In this document: piece after piece, positions 33,481-44,704 of the stretch
Position numbering within the stretch: the first letter of the stretch is position 1
Layout: each line of letters starts with the position of its first letter
Source of the DNA: Stenopsyche tienmushanensis
Lineage: Eukaryota; Arthropoda; Insecta; Trichoptera; Stenopsychidae
Reading direction: 5' to 3'
DNA: 64,000 bases
Assembly: GCA_008973525.1 (NCBI GenBank)
Contig: WACJ01000521.1
Location: 1,302,001 to 1,366,000 of the forward strand
Notes under the pieces: model-generated
The model's database searches: none
What the model was told of the DNA's origin: nothing
The model's input: only the letters and a program-made list of their open reading frames with translations
Translations under genes and position numbers: made by a program

Positions 33481-34505
33481 TTAAGGATTTAGGTAAAGAT
33501 GTTTTCGGAGTGTTGAAACGTATTCAGATATTTGGATATTTCTTTTTGCAATTACATCAGTAACTTTTATAAATATATCTACTAAATGATTTGTATTACC
33601 ATGTATTGTTAAACAATAACAAAGTGTCTGAATAAACAAAGATCCATCGACTGGGTGTCGGTATGCCAAAGAATTATCAACCGTTGACCAAAATTCAAGT
33701 AAATCGGCCATTTCAGGTACATTAATAGGCCCATCTGTTTGTAGGCCATCTAAATTATCTTTGTCCCATGTTTCTTCTTTACGCTCTTTATTTTTACTCT
33801 CATGCATCGTATCTACTCTGCAGGCTTCAACTATTAAAATTTTTGGTTTATCTACTAAATTTTCTGTGTGAAGTGATCTTTTAATTTCATTCTTCGATAT
33901 AAGATTACCATCACTGGCAAACACACCACTGCGATTTCCATGAGATAAAATACATACACCAAAAGCACTGTGCCAATCTTCCACATATTCAGTGTACCTC
34001 TTAATCTCTTTTAAAACATCCTCCGCTTTCAGATCATTAAAAACGACCATCTTGAAACCATATGAACTCCAGCATTTTTGTAATTCTAACCGAACAGAAC
34101 TTTCTTGACGGGATGAATAAAAATTGACTTGTCAAGTTGATCAGGTGAAAAATGATCTTTTACCTGTTGGGGATAATAATTTAAATGCTTAATCTCTTTA
34201 TAGGCTTTGATGATCGCCAATCCTTCGAGTAGGGTTTCTTTCCAATATTGCTGTTCACCACCCTTGGCCCAATCCTTCAGTAAATTCAGATGAAATGAAT
34301 CTTTTTCACGATGACCGACGAGCATTTCCAGTCGCTGAATGGCAACATTCACGTCATCGTACAGAAGAAAGACGAGAGAAACTTTTTCGCGGTCGGTCAA
34401 ATTATTTTCAATTTCAGATAACGTCTCCAATTCGATATTTCCTGTGCTGATGAGACGATGAAAGTCAGTAATTTCACATGAAGGCGAGGGCCCTCTCCAC
34501 GCCAT
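33481..34505 (-). pseudogene. Dredd-like caspase pseudogene D7 (internal deletion, frameshift)
   Basis: From the ATG at 34505 the frame encodes 139 residues of prodomain (VFLLYDDVNVAI, YWKETLLEGLAIIKAY, IHPVKKVLFG) and stops at TAG (34086-34088). Compared with D5, about 163 codons are missing, and the rest resumes in another frame with ELQKCWSSYGF. That remnant keeps ILSHG, has EACRV in place of QACRG, and has a full p10 (STVDNSLAYRHPVDGSLF) to the stop at 33481. The Glu before Cys is shared with D5. Only a truncated prodomain protein could be made. Confidence 0.85.
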
Positions 34506-34794
34506 ATTTGTGGCCACACCTAACACTGTAATAACACTAAGGCTGATAAGATATAATATCATGAAGATAAATTTTGGCTTTTTGCAAAACTTTGTAAATA
34601 GCACTCTGACCTTAGTCACACATTTTGAAGCATTGATTTTATCATGTCGTTCCAATGGATTATACCGAATTAATTCTTATTTAATTCAAATTTTGTTCTA
34701 CTATGAGCATCATCGATGTTTCTTAATTTTATTTGAAATATGTGTTATTTTAAAAAGCTAAAATATAAATAAATACTAATATGACTTTCGTTTT

Positions 34795-35191
34795 TGAGCT
34801 ATATTGGCGGCACTAGAAGTAAATTTTTCTATTCACACTTTTAATGTTACATCATTAGTAGAAGGTGTATTCTATGTTTGTTATATAAATAAAATATGTC
34901 AGATATAAAATTTATTATATAAAATATAAACAACATTTATAAGATTTAATATAAAAATATACTTATTTAATAAAACTTCTTTTCAAAAATATTTTTTATT
35001 GACAATGTGGGTCTTCAATATGAATAAAATAATTTCCTTGAAATAATCAAAAGAGCATTAAAATAACATTACATTAGAGCTAATAATATAAAATTTATAA
35101 TATGTTATAAAAATTTTGAATGAAAAAAGTAAAACATTGCGTAATAATTCCAAATTGTCGCAGAAATTTAAATTACAACATCAGTTCAACA
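34795..35191. repeat. 3' flank of D8, shared with D2
   Basis: AT-rich sequence with AAATAAAATATGTCAGATAT matching about 6600-7021. It supports a common origin for the 3' parts of D2 and D8. Confidence 0.6.
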
Positions 35192-36715
35192 TTACAAACG
35201 TTTTAAATAAAAAAATTTACGGAATGTTGAAGTATGTTCGGATATCTGTAAGCCTTTATCTGCAATTTTTTCAGTAACCTTTGTAAATATATCTAGCAAA
35301 TGTTTCTCATTGCCGTATTTCATTAAACATTCACAAACTATTTGAATAAACCAAGAACCATCGATTTTGTGCCTGTATGACACAAAATCATCAACCGTCG
35401 CACAAAACACAACCAAATCAGCTTTTTCCGGTATGACGGACGGTCCATCCGATTGAAGATATTTGTCCACATTATTTGTGATGATGGTTTCCTTTTGAAT
35501 TGAGACTTTCATCTTATTCTCTCCTCTGCAGGCCTGAACTAGTAAAATTTTGGGTTTACCCAACAAATTATCTGTGTAAAGTGAATTTTTAATCAAACTC
35601 ATCTCCAATAGAACACTATCGCTTCCAAACACACCGCTGCTATTTCCGTGAGATAAAATACATACACCAAAAGCGCTGTCAAGTGGCTTCACAAATTTAG
35701 CATACGTCTTGATAGTACTTAAAATATCGTCACTGTTTAAATCGTTAAAAAGTATCGTCGTGAACCCATACGAACTCCAACATTTTTTCAATTCCATCCC
35801 GTCTTTTTCCGTGCCTGATCGATATGCCAAATTGTCTTCATTTTTGACGAAGGATTTCTGGTTGAATATTAAAAACCAACCCAATGATGCGCTATCATAG
35901 ATTTTATACGTATCGTCTTCTTTGCTTAACGAACTAGTTTCATTAATGCGAGTTATACTTTTGGATGCGTTTTTTGCGTCTGTTTTATTATCATAATTGA
36001 ATTGCAAATTGCTATTTATGAAATCTTTAACGTTATTCAATATATCATGGAACTGAAAGAAATTGTTCGTTTTCAGGAAATTACAAATAATATCCAAATC
36101 GCTTTTCACTTCTGTCCGAGTGCGCATCGTCCCGCGAGGTGACCAAGTTCCCACCGTTATCACCTCATTCTTGATCATGTGTAGTAAAAATAATTCCAAA
36201 TAATTGCAATGATTCTTGTGCCTTTTGATGGAAATCTTGGAATTATTAATTACATAGCTGATGAAATTTTCAGTGTCTTTTATTAAGAACTCTTCGCACA
36301 TACCGAACAGAGCTTTCCTTGCGGGATGGATAAAGATTGACGTGAGGAGTTGCTCGGGTAAAAAATGATCTTTGACATGTTGGAGGTTAAACTTTAAATC
36401 CTTGACGTCTTTATAGGCTTTGATGATCAACAATCCTTCGAGTAGCGTTTCTCTCCAATATTGTTCACGTCCCTTAGCCCAATCTTCTAGTAAATTCGTA
36501 CGATAAGAATCATTTTCATATTGGCCGACGAGCAATTCCAGTCGCTCAATGGCGACATTGGCGTCATCGTACAGAAGAAAGATAAGCGAAACTTTTTCAT
36601 AATCGGTCAATTTATTTTCTATTTGGGATAACATGTCATATTTAATATCTCCCGTGCTGAATAGATAATGAGAGTCAACCTTTCCATTGAAAGACGAGGG
36701 CCCACCTCTTGCCAT
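35192..36715 (-). CDS. Dredd: Dredd-like initiator caspase D8 (most canonical of the young clade)
   Basis: 507 codons from the ATG at 36715; single exon. The Dredd-type prodomain (IFLLYDD, YWRETLLEGLLIIKAY, IHPARKALFGMCEEF, LELFLLHMI) is followed by RSGTEKDGMEL, His356 in ILSHG, Cys396 in QACRG and a p10 with VSYRHKIDGSWFIQ, the usual caspase form that other young copies have lost. LQSD before GPS is a good candidate for linker self-cleavage. The hydrophobic upstream stretch of other copies is not preserved here, which supports the ATG as the true start. It is likely an active initiator caspase and the best guess for the copy closest to the ancestor of D1-D7. Confidence 0.87.
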   Translation of the reverse strand: MARGGPSSFNGKVDSHYLFSTGDIKYDMLSQIENKLTDYEKVSLIFLLYDDANVAIERLELLVGQYENDSYRTNLLEDWAKGREQYWRETLLEGLLIIKAYKDVKDLKFNLQHVKDHFLPEQLLTSIFIHPARKALFGMCEEFLIKDTENFISYVINNSKISIKRHKNHCNYLELFLLHMIKNEVITVGTWSPRGTMRTRTEVKSDLDIICNFLKTNNFFQFHDILNNVKDFINSNLQFNYDNKTDAKNASKSITRINETSSLSKEDDTYKIYDSASLGWFLIFNQKSFVKNEDNLAYRSGTEKDGMELKKCWSSYGFTTILFNDLNSDDILSTIKTYAKFVKPLDSAFGVCILSHGNSSGVFGSDSVLLEMSLIKNSLYTDNLLGKPKILLVQACRGENKMKVSIQKETIITNNVDKYLQSDGPSVIPEKADLVVFCATVDDFVSYRHKIDGSWFIQIVCECLMKYGNEKHLLDIFTKVTEKIADKGLQISEHTSTFRKFFYLKRL

Positions 36716-38085
36716 ATTTGTAGTACTGCGAAAAACACTTCACATTGTGATGACATTTAAGACGGATATATTTTGACAGTTGATAAAACGTTTAAATTGG
36801 GGTCACTTTTATCCAACTAGTTTTCTGTTTAAAATGTTATTTAGATTGTTAAAAATACCCTTTTTATTTTTAAGCGGCATAAAATTTATATGGGTAGGTT
36901 TTTTTTACAACATTTAAATTTTTATGTCATATTGCTTTAAAAATAAAAAAGGGTAGGGAAGTCTTCAATAGAATCAAAATTTCCTTTAGAAAATAAGACA
37001 ATGTAGAAAATAAATAATTAATCTAACTACTCCAAATATGGGCATCTCAGGTAAATAATGTATGAAAGTCTATTAAATTATTATATACATATTTCCAATT
37101 TTCTAACAAATCTTTGTCCTCGACGTACAGAATCCTTTTAAATCAACTTTATTATATTAAAAACCTATTTATTATTTTATTAATATGCCCATAAAACTAA
37201 TAAAGTATGTCTTAGCATTTTACGGACAGTTTCCCCTGTATTTATAACTAGAATATTTTACAAATTTGATTCACCTGTAAATGTTTTTAAAGTGATAATC
37301 TTTAATTTAATCATATTTTTTGGACATTATTTTCTCTTTACTCATTTCTTATTTGAGTGATAACTAATTTTCTTTTATTATAATGAGACTGGTTCTATAA
37401 TATAAGACTCAAAAGTACTTAAATCCTCTAAAAATTTGTTTGATTTACTTCGATAGTGATATTACATTGAAATTTCACGTCACAAAAGTCACATAATTCT
37501 TAAGCTCCAATGTTTATGCTTATAAATAAAAAGAATTTAAAAGTGCTACTAAAACTGGATTTTTTATTTAAATACACAATTCCTTGGCATAGACAACAGT
37601 TTCCTGTATCCATTTTTTAGAAAATGCTCAATATTTCTTAAAGCAATGGAAATATTTATTATTAATGTGATTTTTTACTGTAAAAAGGATTGCTTTAAAT
37701 CAGAGTGGTAACAGTTTTCAACATTTACTAAAATTCCTATTCGCAAACTATCCAATGACGACCTATTAGGGCAAAAAGATCCATTAGGAATATACAGGAA
37801 GATATGGAAAAACCCAAAATTACAATAAATACATAGGTAGAGTTGATTTAGCCGATTAATATGCTTTAGAAATTAGATTAGAAAGACCCTAAAGTGGTGG
37901 AGAAAGTCGTTTTCATGAGGATTAGAAGTTTCCATTATTAATTTACATACGGTAGGCGTCAAAATGAATTCAATGTTTTTCTTTTATTAATACTTCTTTC
38001 CAACGTTTTCCGGAGATGTTGAATTTCATACATATTAAATTTACGATTAAAAAGTTTGGATATTGGGATTTATTGTAGGAATCAG
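36716..38085. other. Intergenic, AT-rich
   Basis: 1.4 kb with no gene or recognised element. Confidence 0.5.
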
Positions 38086-38089
38086 AAAG

Positions 38090-38661
38090 AGTAACTGCAT
38101 TGGGTCAATTTTGGTTAGTACTTTGTGTGACCACCTTTTGCCTGGACTACGACTGTGGTGCGATTTTTCTTGCTTGCTTTATTTTCTTGGAGGTGTGTTT
38201 CAGGTCATTGTTATGTTGGAAGACGGTTGACTCAACGCCTAAGTTGTAAAATGTTCAGGTAGTCCTGCCCCAGAATGCATCCCATAATCATCAGAGTTCA
38301 TATTCCCCTCGATAAGGGTTTTGTATCCTACTTCTCGAGATGTACAACAGCTTCAAATCATGATTGATCCTCCTCCTTGCTCGTCGGTAAGGCAACTTCC
38401 TTTGCACTTACAGCAGTATTGGGGTCCATCAGAACAAATTCTATTGAACTTGGTCCTCCACAGTCCAATAAATGATTATTAGAATAGATTGATGGTAGAT
38501 GTGTGGTTTACTTTTCCAGGTTTAAGTCCAGGAGATAAAAGACAGGGAATGATCTGCTTTTGGAGCATTCCTGTCAAAATTAACTCAATCAACTTTGTCT
38601 GTTTTTTCGCTTGTTTGAGCGACTGTAATATCCAAACCTTGTCCTTATTAATCCGATACAC
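38090..38661 (-). mobile_element. Tc1-type transposase remnant
   Basis: The minus strand, across frames, reads GGGSIM, EGNMNSDDY and NNDLKHTSKKIKQ, matching conserved Tc1 transposase segments in the right order. It is heavily broken. CATTGGGTCAATTT occurs at 38098 and 38731 in the same orientation, so these are not terminal inverted repeats. Confidence 0.65.
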
Positions 38662-38764
38662 ATTACTATTAGATGTTAAGAATTTAACTTCTTCAAGTCA
38701 GTGAATACTGAGATCGTGACCAATTAAAAACATTGGGTCAATTTCGATGCCTACTATGTATCGT

Positions 38765-39090
38765 ACAAAGAATGGAGAGCAAAAAAAAGGTCACTCGTTG
38801 GAGACTTTAGGGCTCCCAAGAAATATCACAGAACTAGACGGGGAACAGCATTTTTGTACACCACATTTTATTTATTTACGCTCGAATGAAAAACGAGGAT
38901 TGTGCTGTTTGTGCTCCAACAAGAAAATCAAAGGTGGAAGTAAAGAAACATGCTACAACGTTAAAAGGAAAAAAAGCACAAGTCACAAAAGGCATAATTT
39001 TATTCATCAAATACAAAATATCTGTTACAAGACTAACGGCCGTTATAGATAAGATACATTTGCTGCTCGTTGCATTTTTAGAGTTTTAAA
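38765..39090 (+). mobile_element. piggyBac-type transposase C-terminal remnant (tentative)
   Basis: The plus-strand frame has LDGEQHF, then RGLCCLCSNKKIKGGSKETC. This resembles the cysteine-rich C-terminal end of piggyBac transposases (R-x-C-x2-C ... T-x-Y/C). It is short and decayed. Confidence 0.45.
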
Positions 39091-39188
39091 AATAAAGTCT
39101 AGAATGAATGCGAAATGACCTTTTCTAAACCGCGGTGAAGAATGCCATAATATAGGGACAAATAAGTAGAGTATGATATAATTATAAT

Positions 39189-40685
39189 TCACAATCGCTT
39201 GGTTAATTTTAATTTTTTAGTCAGTGTGCTTTTAATGGATGGCGTGGGCTTTCTATCTGCGACTTTCCTGATGATGTAATTGAATATCTTCAATATATCT
39301 TCACGATTTCCATATCTATTTACACAATAACAAAGAGCGTGAACAAACCAGGTGCCCGCATCTTCCCCGGCAGAATCCATAAGCGAAGACGTTATGGTAA
39401 TCAAATCAGATTTATTTGCATTTAATTCATCGTCCATTGTATCGCATTTTGAATCTGAACGGATTAAAACATTATCGTCATGATTAGTATCAACAGTACT
39501 TTCACTGCGATTGGGGACATTTTTTAAAGTCGGTTTGCATTTTAAATTTATTACGCACGCTTGTATTATCAATATTTTTGGTTTCGACGTTAAATCGTAC
39601 ATCGTCTCTTCGATGTCGTAAATGTTAATGCTTTCACAATCGCTTCCGAATAAATCATCTCCGCATCTATGAGTCAAAATGCAGACACCAAACACACTTA
39701 GATTCTGATCGTCGGTATTTTTAGCGTATTCATTGATAGTATTCAAAATGTCTTTACTGCTTTTATCGTTAAAAACTTTAACGTTGAAACCGTAGAGACT
39801 CCAACACTCGTGTAGCTTTTTCACGTCTCCATCGGATCCGATTCTATCCTTCAGACTGCTATATTTTTCCAGTGAAAACGTTGCGTTATTGAATATTAAA
39901 AAAAATCCAACTTTATCCGCGAGTTTCATCTGATAAAATTCTGAGTGGTCTTGATTATGATCGATTGAATTGAAATAGAGCGTATTTGAAGTGTCGTCTA
40001 CGTAGTTTTCCGTCAGGTATTCGTTGACTTTTTTCTCGTGATTTTCGAGCATTTGTTTTAAATCGGCGTATTTCCTCTCCATGTATTTAACGATGATCTG
40101 AAAGTTGCAGTAGGGATTTTTGTGGGATAAATTCGAATTACAAAGCGGCCAAATGCCGAGTGATATGATGTTCTCGCCGAGTAAATTTTGAAAAAATACT
40201 TCGAGGCTCGTATATTTATAATCGTTATTGACAACTAGAATGGCGTCTTCGTCTTTGAGAATATTATCTATCAGCTCTTCGCTATCATATTTAGTCATTT
40301 TTTTGCATACGGCATACAGTTTCTTATTCACCAAGTGAATATGTTTAGTGTATTCAATATTGTCCGATTGAAAATCACGTCTTGCCATTTTCAAATCAAT
40401 TCCAACTTGTATTATTTCACTGTATGCTTCAATAATCACGAAGGCTTCTATGAGTGCTTCTTTCCAATTTTCTCCATAATTGAAAGCCCAATTTTTCAAT
40501 TTGTTTGTTAGATGATTGGTTTTATCGTCTTCTTCAATTTCCTTTAGTTCTTTTGAAGCGGCTGATTCATATGATTGCAAAACAAAGAAAAGAGCCACTT
40601 TTTCATAAAGTTCCAAATTGTTTTCAATGGATTGAAGTCTGTCTAAATTCAATTCATCACGAACAGTAGTCGGTAAGATAGACAT
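39189..40685 (-). CDS. Divergent Dredd-like pseudo-caspase D9
   Basis: 498 codons from the ATG at 40685; single exon. The prodomain is recognisable (KVALFFVLQSYESA, NWKEALIEAFVIIEAYSEI, HLVNKKLYAVC, LEVFFQNLL) but far from D1-D8. The p20 has RIGSDGDVKKL, His339 in ILTHR (the usual Gly after His is Arg) and Cys377 in QACVI (Arg and Gly of the pentapeptide lost). In the p10 the SYR that supplies the S1 arginine is replaced by MDSAGEDAGTWF. Substrate binding and catalysis are probably lost although His and Cys remain. The long linker is rich in Asp and Ser. The frame is complete and old, which argues for a kept non-enzymatic role. Confidence 0.8.
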   Translation of the reverse strand: MSILPTTVRDELNLDRLQSIENNLELYEKVALFFVLQSYESAASKELKEIEEDDKTNHLTNKLKNWAFNYGENWKEALIEAFVIIEAYSEIIQVGIDLKMARRDFQSDNIEYTKHIHLVNKKLYAVCKKMTKYDSEELIDNILKDEDAILVVNNDYKYTSLEVFFQNLLGENIISLGIWPLCNSNLSHKNPYCNFQIIVKYMERKYADLKQMLENHEKKVNEYLTENYVDDTSNTLYFNSIDHNQDHSEFYQMKLADKVGFFLIFNNATFSLEKYSSLKDRIGSDGDVKKLHECWSLYGFNVKVFNDKSSKDILNTINEYAKNTDDQNLSVFGVCILTHRCGDDLFGSDCESINIYDIEETMYDLTSKPKILIIQACVINLKCKPTLKNVPNRSESTVDTNHDDNVLIRSDSKCDTMDDELNANKSDLITITSSLMDSAGEDAGTWFVHALCYCVNRYGNREDILKIFNYIIRKVADRKPTPSIKSTLTKKLKLTKRL

Positions 40686-40714
40686 CTTGATGATACTAAT
40701 CTGAATTCATCCAT

Positions 40715-40770
40715 CTTATGTGTTATCTTGTTTTTATCACATATATATAAGCCTTAACATTAAAGATAAG
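40715..40770 (-). promoter_or_regulatory. Putative D9 core promoter: TATA stretch and GATA motifs
   Basis: The minus strand has TTATATATAT (40741-40750), about 60 nt before the ATG, with GATA-type motifs at 40723-40728, 40734-40739 and 40764-40769. The spacing fits a short leader. Inferred only. Confidence 0.4.
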
Positions 40771-40799
40771 CTTTAGCTCATAATGCAAAATAAATTAGT

Positions 40800-42030
40800 A
40801 ATTAGTAATCAATATTAAACTACAATTATGGGGATCTTAGTCATTTTTGAATCATCATCTCTAATAACCCTAGATCACTAATCCAAGTATTCCAAGACAA
40901 TTTTTGAAGCATTCCAATCATCCCTTGCTAGCTTCAACATCTTTTTTTATCTCCTTGTAAAACAACTTTGATATGATTAATTTAATTCATGTTATTCATC
41001 CATTGAGTCTTCTCCCGATAGTCGGAGGTAAAACGACTCGGCGCTCGATACGCTTTGCGAAAGTAATTCGTTTCTGTGATACGTTGAGTTCTTTCTGTGA
41101 CTTGTCGGCACCCTCAACGCCGGGGACCCACCCCTGCACTCTCCCCCGCGCAAGTTCATTCGTACGCTCTGACGAAACGCCGACTACACTTGTATATAAA
41201 ATTCGCGAGTGACGCCGAAAAACATTGTTTTTACGACATCTGCACAAAAAATGGAACATCTTCACCGCGTCACTTGAGAGGAACTACAACAAGGATAATA
41301 ACGCAAGTAAGATCATAATAATCCAAGCTTCCAAGATAAGTGAATTAACAAATACTCGCACACATCCGCCTCCTACTATCACATAAACGCGGGAACACTG
41401 GGAGCAAAATGCTTTTTCGACTGCTCCCATAATACAAGCTTGACTATAAAACTATTTGATATGGACCAGACTATTTGATATTACTTGATACCTGACTTTA
41501 ACCTATTCGTTTCAGCTATGTCTATATATTTTTTTCCAGTTACTCCCAGTCTGACCGATTAAATATTATTTGATTGTGCCCGGTAGACACTAAGCGTCAA
41601 AGTTCGAATACTGTGATGCGACATAACTACCCCTTGCTAATACAATTTGACTAATACTTTTGCGGCCTAACCACATTTGACTACTCCTAACTATTATACT
41701 TATACGATTTTATGTATTTTAACTATTGGCCACTTGACTAGTACCTTTTTACAGAGTAGATACTTAAATACTCTTCTAACAGCAAGCTGATACCCAGTTT
41801 ATATACTATTCATTGCTTTTTATACGAATCTTAACTTGCATGTCACTCGTTGTCTCTTGCATGGTCTTCCCTACTTAGCAGTATGGAACTCGAGGAACCT
41901 CACCGGTTCGGATCCGAGAGGCTCTAGGAACGGAGCAGGAACAAGAAGAACACCAAGAAGACGGCCTCGAGGAGATACATTTGATGATCTTTACTTTGCA
42001 ACGAAAAACAACATTGTCTTCCGTTGACTT
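40800..42030. other. Intergenic, no gene recognised
   Basis: Several short open frames (around 41000-41300) have no recognisable motifs. The composition is mixed, with a GC-richer patch at 41030-41220. Confidence 0.45.
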
Positions 42031-42580
42031 CTATATCGTTTTGTAATCGCCGAACTGAGAGGGGCAACCTGAAAAAATGGCGAAACCACTCAGTTTCGAA
42101 TTCGCTTGGGTAAGTTGTACGGTGACGGGGAGACACCCTCAGTTGGTGTAGGAGCGAATCCGAGATGCACTTAAGCGTCACGTATGTCTTCACCCTACCC
42201 CGGCAACGCCCTAGCGAGGAAAGGGGGGACTGGACTCCTTGTACTCCAGAAAGCCCTTTCCAGTAGAGTCAAAAAGGTCGTCTAGAGTAGTTTTCCACCA
42301 CCTCCCTATGAAAACTACGCAGTCTTTACAAACCCCCCAAACTCCTTATCGAGACGTTCGCGAAAGTGTTCGTCAATACGTTCACTCAGGATACCCGTTG
42401 GGTGAGCGTTCAAAATAAAACTCGGTGGTAATGCTACCTTCAATATCGAGCGAATGAGGAGGTGAATGTATGATACAGACGAAATGGATGTAACCCCTTT
42501 CCTATGAATGGATATTGAAGAGGCCCATAGTTCTGTAGTGGACTGTTAGTGGCTGCACTATGATGATGATGATTCATCCA
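42030..42580. repeat. Dispersed repeat, inverted partner at 63245-63620
   Basis: About 480 bp whose reverse complement aligns to 63245-63620, including GTGAAGACATACGTGACGC and AACAGTCCACTACAGAAC (as read on the minus strand). One end carries an ATGATGATG run at 42558-42572, typical of short tandem tails on RTE-type LINEs or their SINEs. Non-coding. Confidence 0.65.
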
Positions 42581-42790
42581 TTAATATCAACATCAAGTGC
42601 AACAGATTGAATTTTGTGATTTTGAAATTGTCAACAATTTCAATTTTCTCGGATCTCTCATCTCCAATGATACAGAACGCCATGGAGAAATAAAAAGAAT
42701 CACAACGGCCAAATCAGCAATGATTCAAATGACTAAGATTTGAATTGAGACGTGGTACTGGAGACGGATTTTAAGTCTCGTGGATTGAAA
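42581..42790 (+). mobile_element. RTE-type LINE RT fragment
   Basis: The plus strand reads FNFLGSLISNDTE, then EIKRITTAKSAMIQMTKI, a conserved RT C-terminal segment of RTE-type elements. It ends in stops. Confidence 0.6.
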
Positions 42791-44384
42791 AGCCGGAATC
42801 AGGGGCAAATAGAGAGGAGTCATACCCTTGGCCAATAACATAAGAGAGGTCAAAATCCATTTTTACGAGAGATGATCAGCCATGTTAGGATTACCTCGTT
42901 TAATGCCGTTCCATTTAGCGCCGGGACTTATCGAAACAACTTCCGCATTAAGCGGCGTTTTACCGTATTTAAAAGTATCTACATATGATGAATGTTTTTT
43001 AACAAAAGTGTAAAAACAACAAATAGTATCTTGGCGTACGAATTATTTATTTAAATATGATAAATTTACACGGCACATAAAATTAAAAAATGTTTCAGCT
43101 AAAAGCTGAAAATCTTGGATCCTGATTTTGGTCCTCGAATAAAATATCTAAAAAGTATGAGTAAAAACACTCCATGTAAGATTAGACATAAAAGAAATGA
43201 TAATTGGAATAGTAGCAGAACATACAACATATCACTCAATAAGTTCGTAGGATTTTCACCCTAATATACCTCTGTCGATTCAGGACTCTCAATAGACGTA
43301 CACCATCTTGACTTGGCCTTTCCTGGTATAAGATATCAGTAAGACTCTCCTAACAAAGTTAAATGCAAATGGCTTGGATTCGGCAGATCACTTGACTCTA
43401 TTTAGGGATCAAAATAGTTTTGGGATGAAATTAAAGAACCCATAAGAGCTCTATAAATACCCGAATTACCAAAATACATGTCTTGGGAAAATCCCATGAT
43501 GACATAGTTACATCGCTCCTGAAAGACAAAAGCGCCACCGAACTTGAATCAAGACTTCAATTCCACAAACGGTTTATGACAGGTATTAAATTGAGTCGAG
43601 TTGGGCTCAAAAAAGAAAAGGGAGACCGAGACATTATAAAATCTTCTCAGCAACAAGACAACAACTACTATAAGTTCTTTATTAGAATGTGAACAAAAGA
43701 CGCACTGAATTTGACTAGGCAGGTAGGCTAAAAGTATCCGACCTAACGTATAGATGGCAATTCCTTATAAATCTTTATTTTCAAGATGCTACATTGTTTG
43801 GCTATGTAAGTTAGCCTCTGAGGGAGCTTCCACAATCGTACAGATCATAGAAAATGTCGCAAAAAGCTCTACAAGAGGACAAAGTGGCCACAAAGTATGT
43901 GTGTCCAATCGGTCCGCTTTTCGGACCGCTGATAGGACGTCTCGCAATCGGACACCATACCTGAACATGTTTAAAGAATGATTACGTACTCTCATTACAA
44001 AACGATGTTGTCCGAAAAAGACTGATTGGGTGGGTCGTTAAAAATTTGCAATCACTGGATCGCCCCAATATTTAAGCTTTAACAAAGAAAAGAAGGATTA
44101 GACAACTTAGTATATGTAGATCGGACAGACGGCGTTTGACAGGTCTACACACCTGTTGGTGGTCTTCAAACAGAATGTTTTCCACTGCTTTTTTAACCCC
44201 ACGGGAAATGCTACGCACAGTGTCCAGGTATCTGTCCTCCAGAGGAAGCGAGGTGTATTTAAATTCAAAGGAACTACTATCCGAAATCATTGATGCCACG
44301 AGTCCAACCTCAGTTTGAAGGATTCTGCAGCAGATGACATAATTTGGTATATATTATAAAAACGGACAGAGTCAATCAGTATTG
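42791..44384. other. Intergenic, no gene recognised
   Basis: Short open frames at 43483-43692 and 44072-44299 show no motif I can place. Probably decayed repeats. Confidence 0.4.
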
Positions 44385-44540
44385 ATTAATGTAAAATAGA
44401 ACGGCCAAGTAAAATAAAAACCATGTGCAACTCTCGACCGGGTCGGTATTTTGCGTTTTATGCCTCAAGCCCAGTTGCGCTTATATCGGGTGCATGCTTT
44501 GCCACCTCCTTGTTACAGCTGCGGTGCTATTTCACACCCA
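44385..44540. repeat. Dispersed repeat, partner at 1905-2055
   Basis: Same orientation and order of motifs as the left-edge copy (AAGTAAAATAAAAACCATGT, GGGTCGGTAT, TTTGCCACC). Confidence 0.5.
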
Positions 44541-44704
44541 TTTTACTGTCCATTGAAAAATGCCTCTTAAACCTACACCTGGGCCGCAATTCCCAGGCGC
44601 TGTTCTGAGTTTCTCACTCTGCCACAATTTTCGCAATTCCATCAAAACGCATCATACGAACTTATTGAGTGACGTGTTGCTTATTCCTGTAATTCAAAAA
44701 AATA

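Noticed and set aside
34086..34655. D7 5' part as a separate intact short gene starting at 34655
   Set aside because: There is no ATG at 34655; the first well-placed ATG is 34505, and the sequence is the 5' part of a deleted caspase copy.
38098..38744. Terminal repeats of a Tc1 element (CATTGGGTCAATTT twice)
   Set aside because: The two copies are in the same, not inverted, orientation; they do not define transposon ends.
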